Source: Acidobacteriota bacterium
GTDB lineage: Bacteria > Acidobacteriota > Terriglobia > Terriglobales > Acidobacteriaceae
Length of the DNA stretch: 64,000 bases
Direction: 5' to 3'
NCBI GenBank assembly: GCA_003225055.1
Contig: QIAU01000143.1
Coordinates: 1-64,000 of the forward strand
The notes beneath the pieces are model-generated. The model made no database searches. It was not told the DNA's origin and saw only the letters and a list, made by a program, of their open reading frames with translations. Of this stretch, positions 43,785 through 54,400 are shown piece after piece. Each line of letters starts with the position of its first letter. Position 1 is the stretch's first letter. The position numbers were made by a program, and so were the translations under genes.

Positions 43785-43964
43785 ATGCCATCTGCAAAAT
43801 ATCCGAGTTTCGATCAACTGCGTCTGGTGCTGTCAGCAGTCGCTGGTATCGCCCCCAATGGGTTGGACGAAGCAGCGCGGGCATTAGCAGCAGACAGGTC
43901 CTACGGAATTTACAAAGTCATGCTCACCGAAGAGGACCTTCGGCGCCTGGGACTGTCCGCCTGA
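43785..43964 (+). CDS. Possible 59-residue protein of unknown function
   Basis: From ATG 43785 the frame MPSAKYPSFDQLRLVLSAVA continues to DRSYGIYKVMLTEEDLRRLG. It looks protein-like but has no family and no clear ribosome site, and it begins just after the repeat. Could be the 3' end of a larger lost gene. Confidence 0.35.
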   Translation: MPSAKYPSFDQLRLVLSAVAGIAPNGLDEAARALAADRSYGIYKVMLTEEDLRRLGLSA

Positions 43965-44410
43965 GTACGACTAAAGCTGTCATTCATGAGCGCGCCGGTG
44001 GATCCAAAGTTGTTTAGCATGAAAGACCAGATTCAAGACGCAGACAATTGCCACGGTGGTGGTGAGAACGTTGGCGGAGATATTGGGATACACAAAGCTG
44101 TCCACATACAAATTTTATAACGGGTTCGTTGGCCCTCGGGTGATGACCCCTTCCAAAACGTCCGGTGCATTTATGCAGGTTTAGGTTGAGACTGAAAAGG
44201 AGACCATAGCCTCGTGAAAGAGTAGGCTGCGGGCCTTTCCTAGGGTGTTTCGGTGAAGAATGGAAGCTCACTATACTCTAGCGGCTTCGGCGCCCTTCGA
44301 AACTTCCGACTCGCTGAAACTTTTGAGATTGGCGGGATCGTGAGCGTGAAGGCCTGTTTTCGACGGGAACACCAGAAGAAATATACTTGCTCTCTAACAG
44401 AGGGCAAGGT
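43965..44410. other. No gene recognised; leader of the ClpN-domain pseudogene
   Basis: About 450 bases with only short frames. It ends in a GAGGGCAAGGT ribosome site before the ATG at 44411. Confidence 0.45.
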
Positions 44411-45403
44411 ATGTTTGAACGCTATACGGAGAAGGCACGACGCGTCATCTTCTTTGCGCGCTACGAATCCAGCCAGTTCGGTTCTCCTTATATAGAGACG
44501 AAACACCTATTGCTGGTGGCTTCTGCGCGAAGACAAAGCTCTCACCAGCCGTTTCCTGCGCTCCCATGCCTCGGTGGAGTCAATCCGCAAGCAGATCGAG
44601 GGGTACACCACCATCCGGGAGAAGGTTTCGATCTCGGTCGATCTCCCGTTGCGCACTGAGTGCAAGCGTGTCCTGGCCCATGCCGCTGAGGAGGCTGACC
44701 TGCTTTCCCACAAATTCATCGGAACCGAGCACCTGTTGCTGGGTTTGTTGCGAGAACAGGACTGTTTTGCTGCGAAGTTGCTTAACGAAAGAGGTGTGTT
44801 TATAGAGAAATAGAGACAGCGCGTAGCCAGATTGCCAGTCAGCCACCTCCGGAAGTCGGATTCTCTCCCAGATCGCCGGGTGTACCCGCTGGATATACCT
44901 CACGCAAGCTCCTCTACAGTCCCGCCAGCGAGACGGTCATTGTTGAATTGAGCAGGTCCGGTGAGGCGCGTCTCCTTCCGACGCGAATCTTCATCCGCCG
45001 TAAGGATGCGGAAGCGCATGAACAAATTGGCAACCCGACCGAAGAGCTGTCCTACGAATCTCCCGTGACCTGCGACAAGCAACCGGTGGTTGTGTTCAAT
45101 TCCGTAAGCTGGGACAAGGCGCAGACCGGAGGGAACTGGGCAGGAGTGTATTCCTTCAATCTCAATACGAAAGAACTTGCGGTTTGCATTTCGCCGGAAA
45201 CCTTGAGATTCCAAGAGCCGCACGGGCGCATGTGGATTGTAGAACTCGTTCTTCTGTCCGACGATGCTCGAAAACTTTATGTAAACGTTGGAATGGAAGA
45301 GGTGGTTTCCGGCGGTGGCGTGGTCGACTACTATCTGGCGAGAGTGGATTTGACAGATCAACAATTGGAACTTGTGTGCCCGTTAAAGGACATTCGCTTC
45401 TGA
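44411..45403 (+). pseudogene. Clp N-domain protein with unusual C-terminal domain, inactivated
   Basis: ATG at 44411 opens MFERYTEKARRVIFFARYES and [12 protein letters not shown], the first Clp N motif. A one-base insertion near 44518 shifts into the frame [19 protein letters not shown]-like text, then [20 protein letters not shown], a second motif [20 protein letters not shown] and [11 protein letters not shown] at 44811-44813. After one more shift the reading is QIASQPPPEVGFSPRSP, LLPTRIFIRRKDAEAHEQIG, NAVSWDK-like and GVVDYYLARVDLTDQQLELV. No AAA+ ATPase module is present; the C-terminal part is a separate, unrecognised beta-rich domain. Clp N-domains bind substrates and adaptors. Confidence 0.75.
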
Positions 45404-45527
45404 TCTTCCGGTTCGGGTAATCTGTCGCAGGCGAAGGTCACTCTCGTAACATCACCTCATTGACGGGTTCTGAGCACAGAGGGCCTGGCTACCACAGTGA
45501 TCTAGGAACGGCGCCTTTAAATGGAAA

Positions 45528-45979
45528 ATGCGCTCGCAGCGGTGTCTAAGTAAAGCAGGAATGCTCTACAACCGGGCAAACTCGCTTAAGCCCATTTCCA
45601 AGATCGACGTGACCGCCTTTTCCTGCGTGATGGCCGTGGTGATCCTTACGCTACTGGTAATCGAAATGGTCGCGTTTTCCTATGCATGGGGGCATCACGG
45701 TGTTGGAATATACTTGAGAGAGTCGGTCATCCGGTGAAGATGTTGGCCGCAAACAGAGAGGATGCAATCGTAGTGGCCATCATGCGCGATGGAAAAGTGT
45801 TCTTCGGCAATGAGCTGGTGACAGCCGAACAGTTGCCCGAAAAAATCAGGGAGTGGCTCAGCCATTATGCCGAGCGCAAGGTTTACATCAAAGCTGATGC
45901 TCGCGCCCGGTACGGCACGGTTTGGACTGTTCTGGAGGCAGTTCGTTCTGCGGGAGTGGAGAGATGCGTTGGATTCTGA
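45528..45979 (+). pseudogene. ExbD/TolR-type biopolymer transport protein, frameshifted
   Basis: The first frame has a basic N-terminus, KPISKIDVTAFSCVM, and a transmembrane helix VVILTLLVIEMVAFSYAW. A shift near 45715 leads to HPVKMLAANREDAIVVAIMR, DGKVFFGNELVTAEQLPEKI and ERKVYIKADARARYGTVWTV, the periplasmic domain. ExbD works with ExbB to energise TonB receptors. The conserved helix Asp of ExbD is not evident (KIDVTAF precedes the helix), so the gene had probably diverged before the frameshift. Confidence 0.75.
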
Positions 45980-46091
45980 TCTGAGCATAACCGCCTGATT
46001 GTGTAAACCACGTGGTTGGTGACGGGCGTACCGTGGACTACGGATCATCCATTGCTTAGTTTTTGAAGAAAAAGGAGCCCCGAGGCCAGTT

Positions 46092-49000
46092 TTAGAAATG
46101 CACCCGCAGGCCAAATTCGACCTGCCGCGCATCGTATTCGGAGGCAGTCACCCTGCCGAAGGTGCCAGGACTGTTGAGATTCAGGTTGGCGATGGTCGGA
46201 TCCGACGGCTGGAAATGGTTCAGGATGTTGGTCATCAGGGCGGTGAAGGTAACGCCGACTCGCTCTGTCGCCCGGATTTCCTTGGCAAATGTCATGTCTA
46301 GATTCCAACGTTTGAACCCGCGCAGAATCCCGAATCCACCTCCGTTGGTGTCAACCCCCAGGATCAGCCGGCGGAACTGGCTGTAGGCTGTGGCCGGGTT
46401 CCCGAATATGTTGAACCATTGCTGGGCGCCGAGGTCGTTCACCGTCGGGTTCCCCCCCACCGTCCCGGGCGAAGTGTTAAAAACGTGGAGGGAGTTGCCG
46501 CCGGAGAAGTGGCCGTTGATCAGCACGGCGTTGTAGATGGAGTTTTGGCTGGGATCAGATTGGCCAAATGCCTGCACCGTGGCTCTTGATTCGGTTTGAG
46601 TTACTCGCAGCGGAAAGCCGCTCTGCGCGGTGAAGACCGGCGCCACCGACCAGCCTCCCAGAATATGTCCGAGGCTGCCGCTCTGGCTGCGATAGAAAGG
46701 CACTTGGTAGCTCATCGCGAGGTTGTAGATAAACCTGACGTCAAATTGCTGTGTGCCGTACGAACTGTGCAAATTGAAAGGATTGAGAACCGTGCGGGTG
46801 CTTCGCGCTTGCACTTCCGAGCCCGTGCCCAGCGCCCGGCCCCAAGTGAAGTTGGAGCGGGCGGTGACCCCGTGCCAGTCGCGGAAGTTCACTGAACTGT
46901 ACAGCGCGTTGTAATTGCCCCAGCCATTGCTTGCGTCAAACTCAAAAGCCGTGAATTGCTTGCAAACCGTAGTGGGAGTGACGGTCCGGGGACAGCCGCC
47001 GGGGGGATTCATGCCGGGATTGGTCAGCCCGAGAGTCCAGGAGTTCGACTGCGCCATAGCGGCCCACAATTGATAAACGCTGTTGGAAGCCACAAAACCA
47101 CTGCGGTTCTTGTCCGCAACTAGGGCTGCCGTACAACTGGGGAAGCCGGCACAGAACTTGGAAGTCGGACCCCCCAGGGCTGCCTCAAACCAAGGTTCCG
47201 GCGCAGGCGTGAAGCCGGCAGGCGGGGTACAAGTCTGAACCGTTAAGGTGCACATGGAGGTGTAGAGATTGGCGTAGGCCTTGGCGAAGGTTTCGCCGTT
47301 CAAGGTCAGCATCCACGGCACCGCATCCACATTGATTTCCTGGAACTCGTTGTGGATTCGCTTGCCGATGTAGCCGACCTCGACGAAGACCTTTGAGGAA
47401 ACCTCGCGCTGGATGGAAAGCGTAAAGCTGTCGTTGGAGCTGGGCCGGGTCTTGGGGTCCAGTCCGGCACCGGGAGCTGCCGCCAAATTGCCTCCGACAC
47501 CGGGGAAATAGGGCTGCGGCAGAGTGGTGGACGGGGCGTTGCCGAGTGGCGCTACCAAACCATCGGTCCCAATGCGGAAAGCCGTCCCTGGCGTTGCACC
47601 ACCCGGTCCCAAACACTGACTCCCGCCGGAGGCGAACTGAGGAGCGATGGCGCCCAGGCACGACACGGCCTGCATCAGTCCCGTACCCAGCAACGGGACC
47701 AGCACCAGGTTGACGCCGTTCAGGCGGCCGTAAATCCTGCCATAACCACCACGCACAACCGTGCTGCCATTGCCGAACAGTTTGTTCAGCAGGCCGCTAT
47801 CGAATTTGGGGTTCCACGCCGCCGACAGGCGCGGGCCGAACCCCCCGTAGAACGGATCGTAGGGATACTTGCGCCCGCGGCCGACGTTGGCGACGGTAGC
47901 GAATCCCAGGATCGGATCATAAACCTGGCCCGCCAAGGCGGCCTTTTGCCGTTGGGCAACGTAGTTGCCTACCTGAACGGGGTTGCCGCCCTGATCCACC
48001 AGCATGACTTGTCGCCCCTGCTGTTCGACCGGCGGCATCTCCAGGTTGTAGGACAGGCCATAGGTCAAAGTAAAGCTCGGCTTCAAGTGCCAGGTGTCGG
48101 CGAAATAAGCGCTGTAGAAGTCAATCACACTCTTGTCCTGGGCGTGTGTTCCCAAAGACAGCAAATGGAGGTCGGATCCGGCGCGCGTGTACAGGGTCTG
48201 CGGCTGCTCGACCAGACCAAGCACTTCTGCAGCCAGATTCTGATAGTTATTGGTTTGCGAGGACGGCACGCTCGCCGGTAGGTAGGCGCCCCAGTTGATC
48301 CCTCCCAACGCGCTGCCCACCTGATAGACATTTGCCGCCATGATGCCCTGGCCGTTGTCGTTGCGGTCGTGCCAGTTGAAGTTGCGCTGGTATAGGCCGC
48401 CGAACTGAAAGAGGTGGTTGCCCTGCAGAAGGTTGAGGTCGTCGCGAACCAGGTGATCCTGTCCATCCCAGAAGCGAGTGCGCGACTGCTGGGTGTTCAC
48501 GTTGTACGGAATGAGCGCGTTGGGGTCTTCCCCCCCAATCTCGACCGCTCCACCCAAGCCACTAATCGGCTGGATCGGCGCCCCCGGCCCATTCCACTTC
48601 CACCAGTCGTAAGTGTAGTTGTAGCGGAGATCGCTCGTGAGATGGGAAGAGATCGTGGTCGTCAGGCCAGCCACGAAGTAGCCGGGGTATACGGGATAGG
48701 TGCGCAGCGCAGTCAATTGACCCTTCGCACCTGCCACGATGCCGCCCATATCCACCTGGGCGGTGTCGGCGCCGCCCATCAACCTGTAATAGCGGTAGCT
48801 AGACATGAAATGCCAGTTTTTGGCGAAGTCGTGGTCCACGCGAAATACCCAGTTGTTGTCCCGAACGGGCAGAGAAATCGTGCCTTTATAGCCGATTGTG
48901 TTCTTTTGGTCGCAAACAGGAACGTTAACATTATTGATGGTGGCCGTGTTGTTGATTGGAAATGGGCCCCCACAACCGACGTCGTTGCCGGCCGGCATCA

Positions 49001-50267
49001 TCGACCACAGCTGAGTGACAATGGGATTCAGTCCGATACCACGGGGATCGCACAACTGGTTGCCGCCGGGGCCGCACACCATCGCCGGAGCATAAGTAAC
49101 GCCATTGACCGTGACCGCCGCGGGGTTGAGGTTGAAGGGTATCCAAGTACTGCCACTTTGAATCTGGATGACCCCCGCCCTCATCAGGTCTGATGGCACT
49201 GGCTTCTCCAAAGTGGTGACGTTGGGGAACCGCTGTCCCTGGTAGAAGCCGAACAAATACGTTTTTCCCCCCAGGAACTGAGGCAGGATGGTCCCCCCGG
49301 CGGAGGCGCCGAAGCGGTTCTCATGTCGCGAGGGCAGGGGGGTGAAGCTTCGCATCGCCCCGGTACCTGGATCCCTGGACGGGGTATGACCGTTTTCCCA
49401 CTGGTTGGCGGAAAAATTGGTGCCGTAATAGTACTCATAGGCCGAACCGTGCCAAGTGTCACCCCCACGGCGGGTGACCATATTCACCTGATTGCCGGAT
49501 GCGTTGTTGAAATCGCCGTTCTGGCCGGCCACACTCACCTTGAACTCCTCGATGGTTTCCACCGGAGTCGGGATGGTGCCGTTGGGAGTGGCGTTGCCGA
49601 AGCCGGTGATTGGGTTGCCGGCGAACCCACTGAGGTAAACGGTATTGGTTCCATCCATGTCGCTGGAATTATTACCGCCATCGAGCATGTACTTGTTCTG
49701 GTCTGCATTCGATCCGGCCACCGCACCGGCGACACCCGAACCCGAGGCTGTGTTCACCGGCGTGGTTGCGGGCTGCAGCATGGCCAAACCGGAGATATCG
49801 CGGGAGAGACCGGGAAGAGCCTCCGCGAGTGCAAAATTCATGGTCAGTCCGACAGTGGCGTTCGTGCTTTGCAGTTCCGCACCACGAGCCTCGACCAAGA
49901 CCTCTTGGGTGGTCGTACCGACCTTGAGAGCCACATTTACGGTTGTGACCATGCCTACGCTCACCGTTTCCCGGACTTTGGTAACGGCAAATCCGGTTTG
50001 GGAGAAGGTAAAGTCGTAGGGGCCGGGATCAACATTGGTGAAGACATAGCGCCCGGCTCCGTTCGTGGTAGTGTTGCGTGCGCTGTGGGTCTTGCTATCA
50101 ATGAGCGACACGTTGGCGCCGACTACCACGGCGCCTGTGGAATCAGTCACGACCCCTGATACCGTACCACCCGTTTGAGCCTTGACCGGCGTGAGACCGA
50201 GAGCGAGCACGAGAGCCAAACCAAGCAGAAAACCTGCCCAGCGAGAGACCGCTCCGAAAGGCCGCAT
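46092..50267 (-). CDS. TonB-dependent, Oar-like outer-membrane receptor, 1391 residues
   Basis: Signal peptide (AGFLLGLALVLALGLTPVKA, cut before QT), then a carboxypeptidase-regulatory-like domain (GTVSGVVTDSTGAVVVGANV), the plug (NADQNKYMLDGGNNSSDMDG, PTPVETIEEFKVSVAGQNGD, NQVNMVTRRGGDTWHG) and a very long barrel, ending VEFGLRVHF. Such receptors in Acidobacteriota are thought to take up plant or fungal glycans or peptides. It starts at ATG 50267 with a GGAGGGAACCC site. The reading frame is intact over 4.2 kb despite the many pseudogenes around. No TonB box is evident from sequence. Confidence 0.9.
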   Translation of the reverse strand: MRPFGAVSRWAGFLLGLALVLALGLTPVKAQTGGTVSGVVTDSTGAVVVGANVSLIDSKTHSARNTTTNGAGRYVFTNVDPGPYDFTFSQTGFAVTKVRETVSVGMVTTVNVALKVGTTTQEVLVEARGAELQSTNATVGLTMNFALAEALPGLSRDISGLAMLQPATTPVNTASGSGVAGAVAGSNADQNKYMLDGGNNSSDMDGTNTVYLSGFAGNPITGFGNATPNGTIPTPVETIEEFKVSVAGQNGDFNNASGNQVNMVTRRGGDTWHGSAYEYYYGTNFSANQWENGHTPSRDPGTGAMRSFTPLPSRHENRFGASAGGTILPQFLGGKTYLFGFYQGQRFPNVTTLEKPVPSDLMRAGVIQIQSGSTWIPFNLNPAAVTVNGVTYAPAMVCGPGGNQLCDPRGIGLNPIVTQLWSMMPAGNDVGCGGPFPINNTATINNVNVPVCDQKNTIGYKGTISLPVRDNNWVFRVDHDFAKNWHFMSSYRYYRLMGGADTAQVDMGGIVAGAKGQLTALRTYPVYPGYFVAGLTTTISSHLTSDLRYNYTYDWWKWNGPGAPIQPISGLGGAVEIGGEDPNALIPYNVNTQQSRTRFWDGQDHLVRDDLNLLQGNHLFQFGGLYQRNFNWHDRNDNGQGIMAANVYQVGSALGGINWGAYLPASVPSSQTNNYQNLAAEVLGLVEQPQTLYTRAGSDLHLLSLGTHAQDKSVIDFYSAYFADTWHLKPSFTLTYGLSYNLEMPPVEQQGRQVMLVDQGGNPVQVGNYVAQRQKAALAGQVYDPILGFATVANVGRGRKYPYDPFYGGFGPRLSAAWNPKFDSGLLNKLFGNGSTVVRGGYGRIYGRLNGVNLVLVPLLGTGLMQAVSCLGAIAPQFASGGSQCLGPGGATPGTAFRIGTDGLVAPLGNAPSTTLPQPYFPGVGGNLAAAPGAGLDPKTRPSSNDSFTLSIQREVSSKVFVEVGYIGKRIHNEFQEINVDAVPWMLTLNGETFAKAYANLYTSMCTLTVQTCTPPAGFTPAPEPWFEAALGGPTSKFCAGFPSCTAALVADKNRSGFVASNSVYQLWAAMAQSNSWTLGLTNPGMNPPGGCPRTVTPTTVCKQFTAFEFDASNGWGNYNALYSSVNFRDWHGVTARSNFTWGRALGTGSEVQARSTRTVLNPFNLHSSYGTQQFDVRFIYNLAMSYQVPFYRSQSGSLGHILGGWSVAPVFTAQSGFPLRVTQTESRATVQAFGQSDPSQNSIYNAVLINGHFSGGNSLHVFNTSPGTVGGNPTVNDLGAQQWFNIFGNPATAYSQFRRLILGVDTNGGGFGILRGFKRWNLDMTFAKEIRATERVGVTFTALMTNILNHFQPSDPTIANLNLNSPGTFGRVTASEYDARQVEFGLRVHF

Positions 50268-51167
50268 AGGGTTCCCTCCAGGAATTCAAGCCCGAATTGC
50301 GCTACCATTCAGGTCTTTGAGAGAGATAGAAGTCCGGCAAGGAATTAGAGATTCGCAACCACGGATGATGGTCTATCTAGAAATCGGGAACTTATGACGC
50401 CAAAGAAAGACGCTGGCCGACAGGCCGCTGACAGTAAACCTGGGCTTGATCAGCCCCAAGACTTGGCGCGCCCCAACCGCGCCATTATGCGAGACGAACT
50501 GGCCCATCCTAAATAAACTGAGGTGGTATTGGCAATTGTGGTTCCAACCCATTGGTTGTTGATTTTGAGCAGCTTGCGATAGTGCGACAGGAATCAATTC
50601 CAAATTTGAAAGTCGGGTTTCTATGAAAGTTCATAGCAGCAGGGGAAACGCGCCTGCAAAACCCTGCAAAACGATGACCGAGCAGACAAGCACTGCGGCC
50701 AGCAGATCGAGCTATGGTTCGAGAGCAGGAACGGGCCAGCAATACCGCCGATAGGCCTCAACACATTGTTATGTCTGTTTCCGCAATTAATCAACGGTTT
50801 AGCCTCGCTTGCGGTTACCCAGAGCTCCCAGGCCCCGGAATGTACAGGATTTTCCCTACAGTAATTACAGTATCCAACGTATTGGCCTCTACTCTGGATT
50901 TGCTAGTGTTGCGCGCCGTTGGCCTTGTGACTTCGGCCAGACGGCCAGCTGGAGGCAAGTTTCACAAGGCCGAAAAACCGTTTCGGTTTTTCGCGTGCTG
51001 CGGCCCCTCGAAAAGCACCACAAACTGCAGTTTGGGAGACATCTTTGCGCGATTAATACATGCGGTCTTGTTTCCTCTAAAGGACTGGCCGCAGGGGAGG
51101 AGCTTCTGTCTGTGTGTTCCTCCATCAGAACACGTCTTCACCTCACGTGGAGAAGGAGGATGCAAAC
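50268..51167. other. Long intergenic region with a strong hairpin
   Basis: About 900 bases upstream of the minus-strand receptor. No supported gene. Contains the perfect 10-base inverted repeat at 50971-50993. It presumably carries the receptor promoter. Confidence 0.5.
50971..50993. terminator. Perfect hairpin CGAAAAACCG/CGGTTTTTCG with TTT loop
   Basis: The arms 50971-50980 and 50984-50993 are exact reverse complements around a 3-base loop. The T run in the right arm makes it terminator-like on the plus strand, but no gene ends just before it. It could also be an operator or a transposon end. Confidence 0.35.
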
Positions 51168-51260
51168 GTGAACTATGACACACCCGGAGTCAGGAAGGTT
51201 CTCTCGCTTTCCATAGCTCTGTTCTTCATCGGAACAGCCTTTGCCCAAACCGGTCTATGA
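51168..51260 (+). pseudogene. Signal-peptide-only remnant, 30 codons
   Basis: A strong AAGGAGG site is followed by GTG at 51168 and VLSLSIALFFIGTAFAQTGL, a textbook signal peptide, then TGA. The same frame then continues with VRTTAILNNLGNDSEKATAG beyond the stop. It is probably the 5' end of a lost exported protein with a nonsense codon just after the signal peptide. Confidence 0.5.
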
Positions 51261-51490
51261 GTTCGCACCACCGCAATTCTCAATAATCTCGGGAACGACT
51301 CGGAGAAAGCCACCGCCGGTATCTTCAGTCAATTCCACGGATGGCGACCCTGCAATTCTTCCAGAACGGACGCCCTGCACAGGCACATGACTTGCGTAAA
51401 GCTTCTGCGTTTCACAGGGCGTCTATCTGGGTCTCTTATATGCGGCATGCGGAAGGCCTGTCGAAGGTGATCTGCTCGCGACAGTAATCG

Positions 51491-54400
51491 CTAGAAGTGC
51501 ACCTTGACAGCAAACTGCAGAATACGCGGGTCGTAGTCGCTGGGGAAGAAGCCGGCTCCAGGTGATGAGGTGACAAAGCCGAAAGTTGAACCATTTCTCG
51601 CCATGGCTGAACCGATACCGCTGGTCGGCCGGAGGTTGATTTTGTTAATTGCGTTGAAAGCCTCGAACCGCAACTCAAGTTGCGTTCTCTCCCGGATGGG
51701 GAACAACCGGCTGAGGGCACCATCGAAACGAAGCACGCCCGGCCCATAAAACGCGTCGCGGCCGACTGGCGTGTAGGCATAGACGTTGCCTGCCTTTGGG
51801 TTGATTACCACCGGAGCCGAACTGCTGGTTGAGTCGGCAAAAGCATTCGGATTAAACAGTTCATAGCATATAGAAACGCCTCCCGGGCAGGGATTGGAAG
51901 GAGAAGAAGTTACCCACTTGTTGACATAGACCGGCTGACCGGGAACCAATTCTGGCCTGGCGCCCACGTTCGAGCCCGAACTTTCATTGCCATCTGCCAG
52001 CGAATCTTTGCCAAGCACAACATTTACCGGGTAGCCGCTCAGAACGCGAATCGAGGGAGCAAATTGCCAACCGCCGACCAGCCACCTGATGGCTCCGGTT
52101 CCATGGAACGGGCTGCTAGCCACCATCGAGACATTGAAGATGTGCCGGATATCGAAATTGCAGTTGCCATAATCCAGGTGGTGGTCCGTCTGGATCATGT
52201 AATAGCTCTGCCGCAAATCTCCGTTAAAGTCTCCGTTGCTCAGGCAGTGCGAAAAGGTGTAGTTGGCCTGCACGCTAAAGCCGTGTCGGAACCGATGTTG
52301 GACGGTCGCCATTCCGGCGTTGTAATTGGAAAACCCGGTGTCATCAGCGAAATCTAAAGCGCCGAGGCCTTCGGCGTATTGAGGCGTGAATTGCCCAGTG
52401 GGAGGCACCGTGCCGCCAGTAGCGATCTGGTACAGCAGGCGGCGTTGTGACTCATTCGCAGTAGTGCAACCGGGCCCTCCAGGTAGGGTGCGCTCGGTAC
52501 ATACTGCCGGGCTGGTCTCGATGTAATTGGCGTCGTACGCGAGCGGCACATGCAGGCTCCTGCTGCCCAGGTATGCCAGCGAGAAGGACCACTCGTTCAG
52601 GAACTGTCGCTCGTAGCTCAGGTTCCACTGCTGCATGTATAAGGGCCGCATCTGGTGTGGCATTGATACCCAAAATGAGCCGGAGGGGAAAACGCTGGCG
52701 CCCGTACCTGGGAAAGGGTTCTCCTCGGTGCCCGAGTTGGCAACGCAGCCGGTCGAGGTGCTGTAATTCTTCCACGGATTACTGAAAGTGCCGCAGCCCT
52801 GCGTAGTATCAATCTGGTTCACGAACGGAGGATTGGAGGTAAGCCGCTGCGAGAACCAGACCATGCTGGAGTCATAAAAAAGACCATACCCTGCGCGGAT
52901 GCTCTGATTGCCTTTTCCGCTTGGGTCCCATGCGATTCCAAAGCGGGGCGCAAAGTTCAGGAAGTGATTATTCGTGAATGCCCCAGGAACTCCCTGATCA
53001 CCGTAGTACAGCATTCCAGCGGGCGGGAAAGTTCCGGGCAGCCCATTCGTCGGATAAACCGAACTGTGGACATTGTTCAGGAAGTCAGCCATGTTGAAGA
53101 AGCTGCCCCGGTGGAAGTAGTCCGACGGCCAGATGCTGGGTTCCCAGCGCACGCCGGCGGTGATCGTCAGGTGCTTGTCGGCCTTGTATGTATCCTGAGC
53201 GTAGAGGCTCGGAATGTTCTCGCGATATGCGACCTTTTGTGCTCGGCTCTGGGTAAATGCGGCCTGTTGACCGAGGAGGAAATCCGCCAGTCCATCGCCC
53301 GTCACGTTTCCGGTGAATGAGAAGGTCCCATTTTCGTCGTAGCCGGTGAGCGTGTTGTTCTGAGTGTGGATGTAGTCTACGCCGAATGCGAAATGGTGCT
53401 TACCGCGAATCCAGTCAACGTCGTCGGCCACCTGCCCGGTGTTTACGTTGAAGAATCCTGGCGCGCACGTGCCGCAGCCCACCATGAAATAGCTGCTGAT
53501 GTTGAACAGCAGAAAATCGGGTACTGCGGCGTACATATTCACGCCCAGCGTAGTCGGGTTGATGTCGTGTGGATCAACTGAGCGGTTGTCGCGTCGCCGG
53601 CTCAACGTACCATGAAATGAGTTGATGAGGGAGGGGCTAAACGTATATGTATGGCCGAGCGTAAAAGTCTGCGCCCGCTCTGTGTTGCCTTGAAACTGCG
53701 TCAGGATCAGGTTGTGCAGATCAAACGGCGCAGGAGAGCGATAGTCGTCAATGAAATAACGTCCGAATATTGCCTGCTTGGAGTTGATGTTGAAGTCAAC
53801 TTTTCCAATCACCTGATCTTCGTTGTTGATCGAGGGCTGCACATAGGTCAACAGGCCGCAGGGATCGGTGGAAACAGGCACGTATCCGGCGCTGAACAGC
53901 GCAACGGCCGCAGGGTCGAAGCGGGTCGGGCTGATCATGTTTCCTGAGAACCCGCCCTTCAGGACTTTGGCCGGAGAAACGCAGGGGGAACTCTCCAAAG
54001 CAGTGAAATCGCCGTTTAGGGTCTGTTGCGTCGCCGTGTGGGCTAGCTGGCTGGTCGTCTGCCGTGATCGCGTGGCCTGATAACCCGCAAACCAGAATAA
54101 CTTGTCGGGAACTACCGGCCCACCAATGGTTCCACCGAATTGGTTTCGCAGTAATGTGTCCGGCTTAGGGGCTGAAGAACTGCCGGTCGGGACAAATCGT
54201 TTGGTGGTCGCATTAAAGATTCCGTCGCGATAGAACTCAAATACATTACCGTGAATCTGATTCGCACCCGACTTGGTCACCAAATTGACGATGCCGCCGG
54301 GGTGCAACCCGTTCCGTGCCGGCAGCGCACTGGTTTCCACACTGAATTCCTGGAGGGCATCGGGAAAAGGAAACGGTAGATTCACGTTGGAGAAGGTGTC

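Noticed and set aside
49323-50159. Plus-strand 278-codon frame within the large receptor gene
   Set aside because: Antisense of the intact receptor; composition explained by its codon bias.
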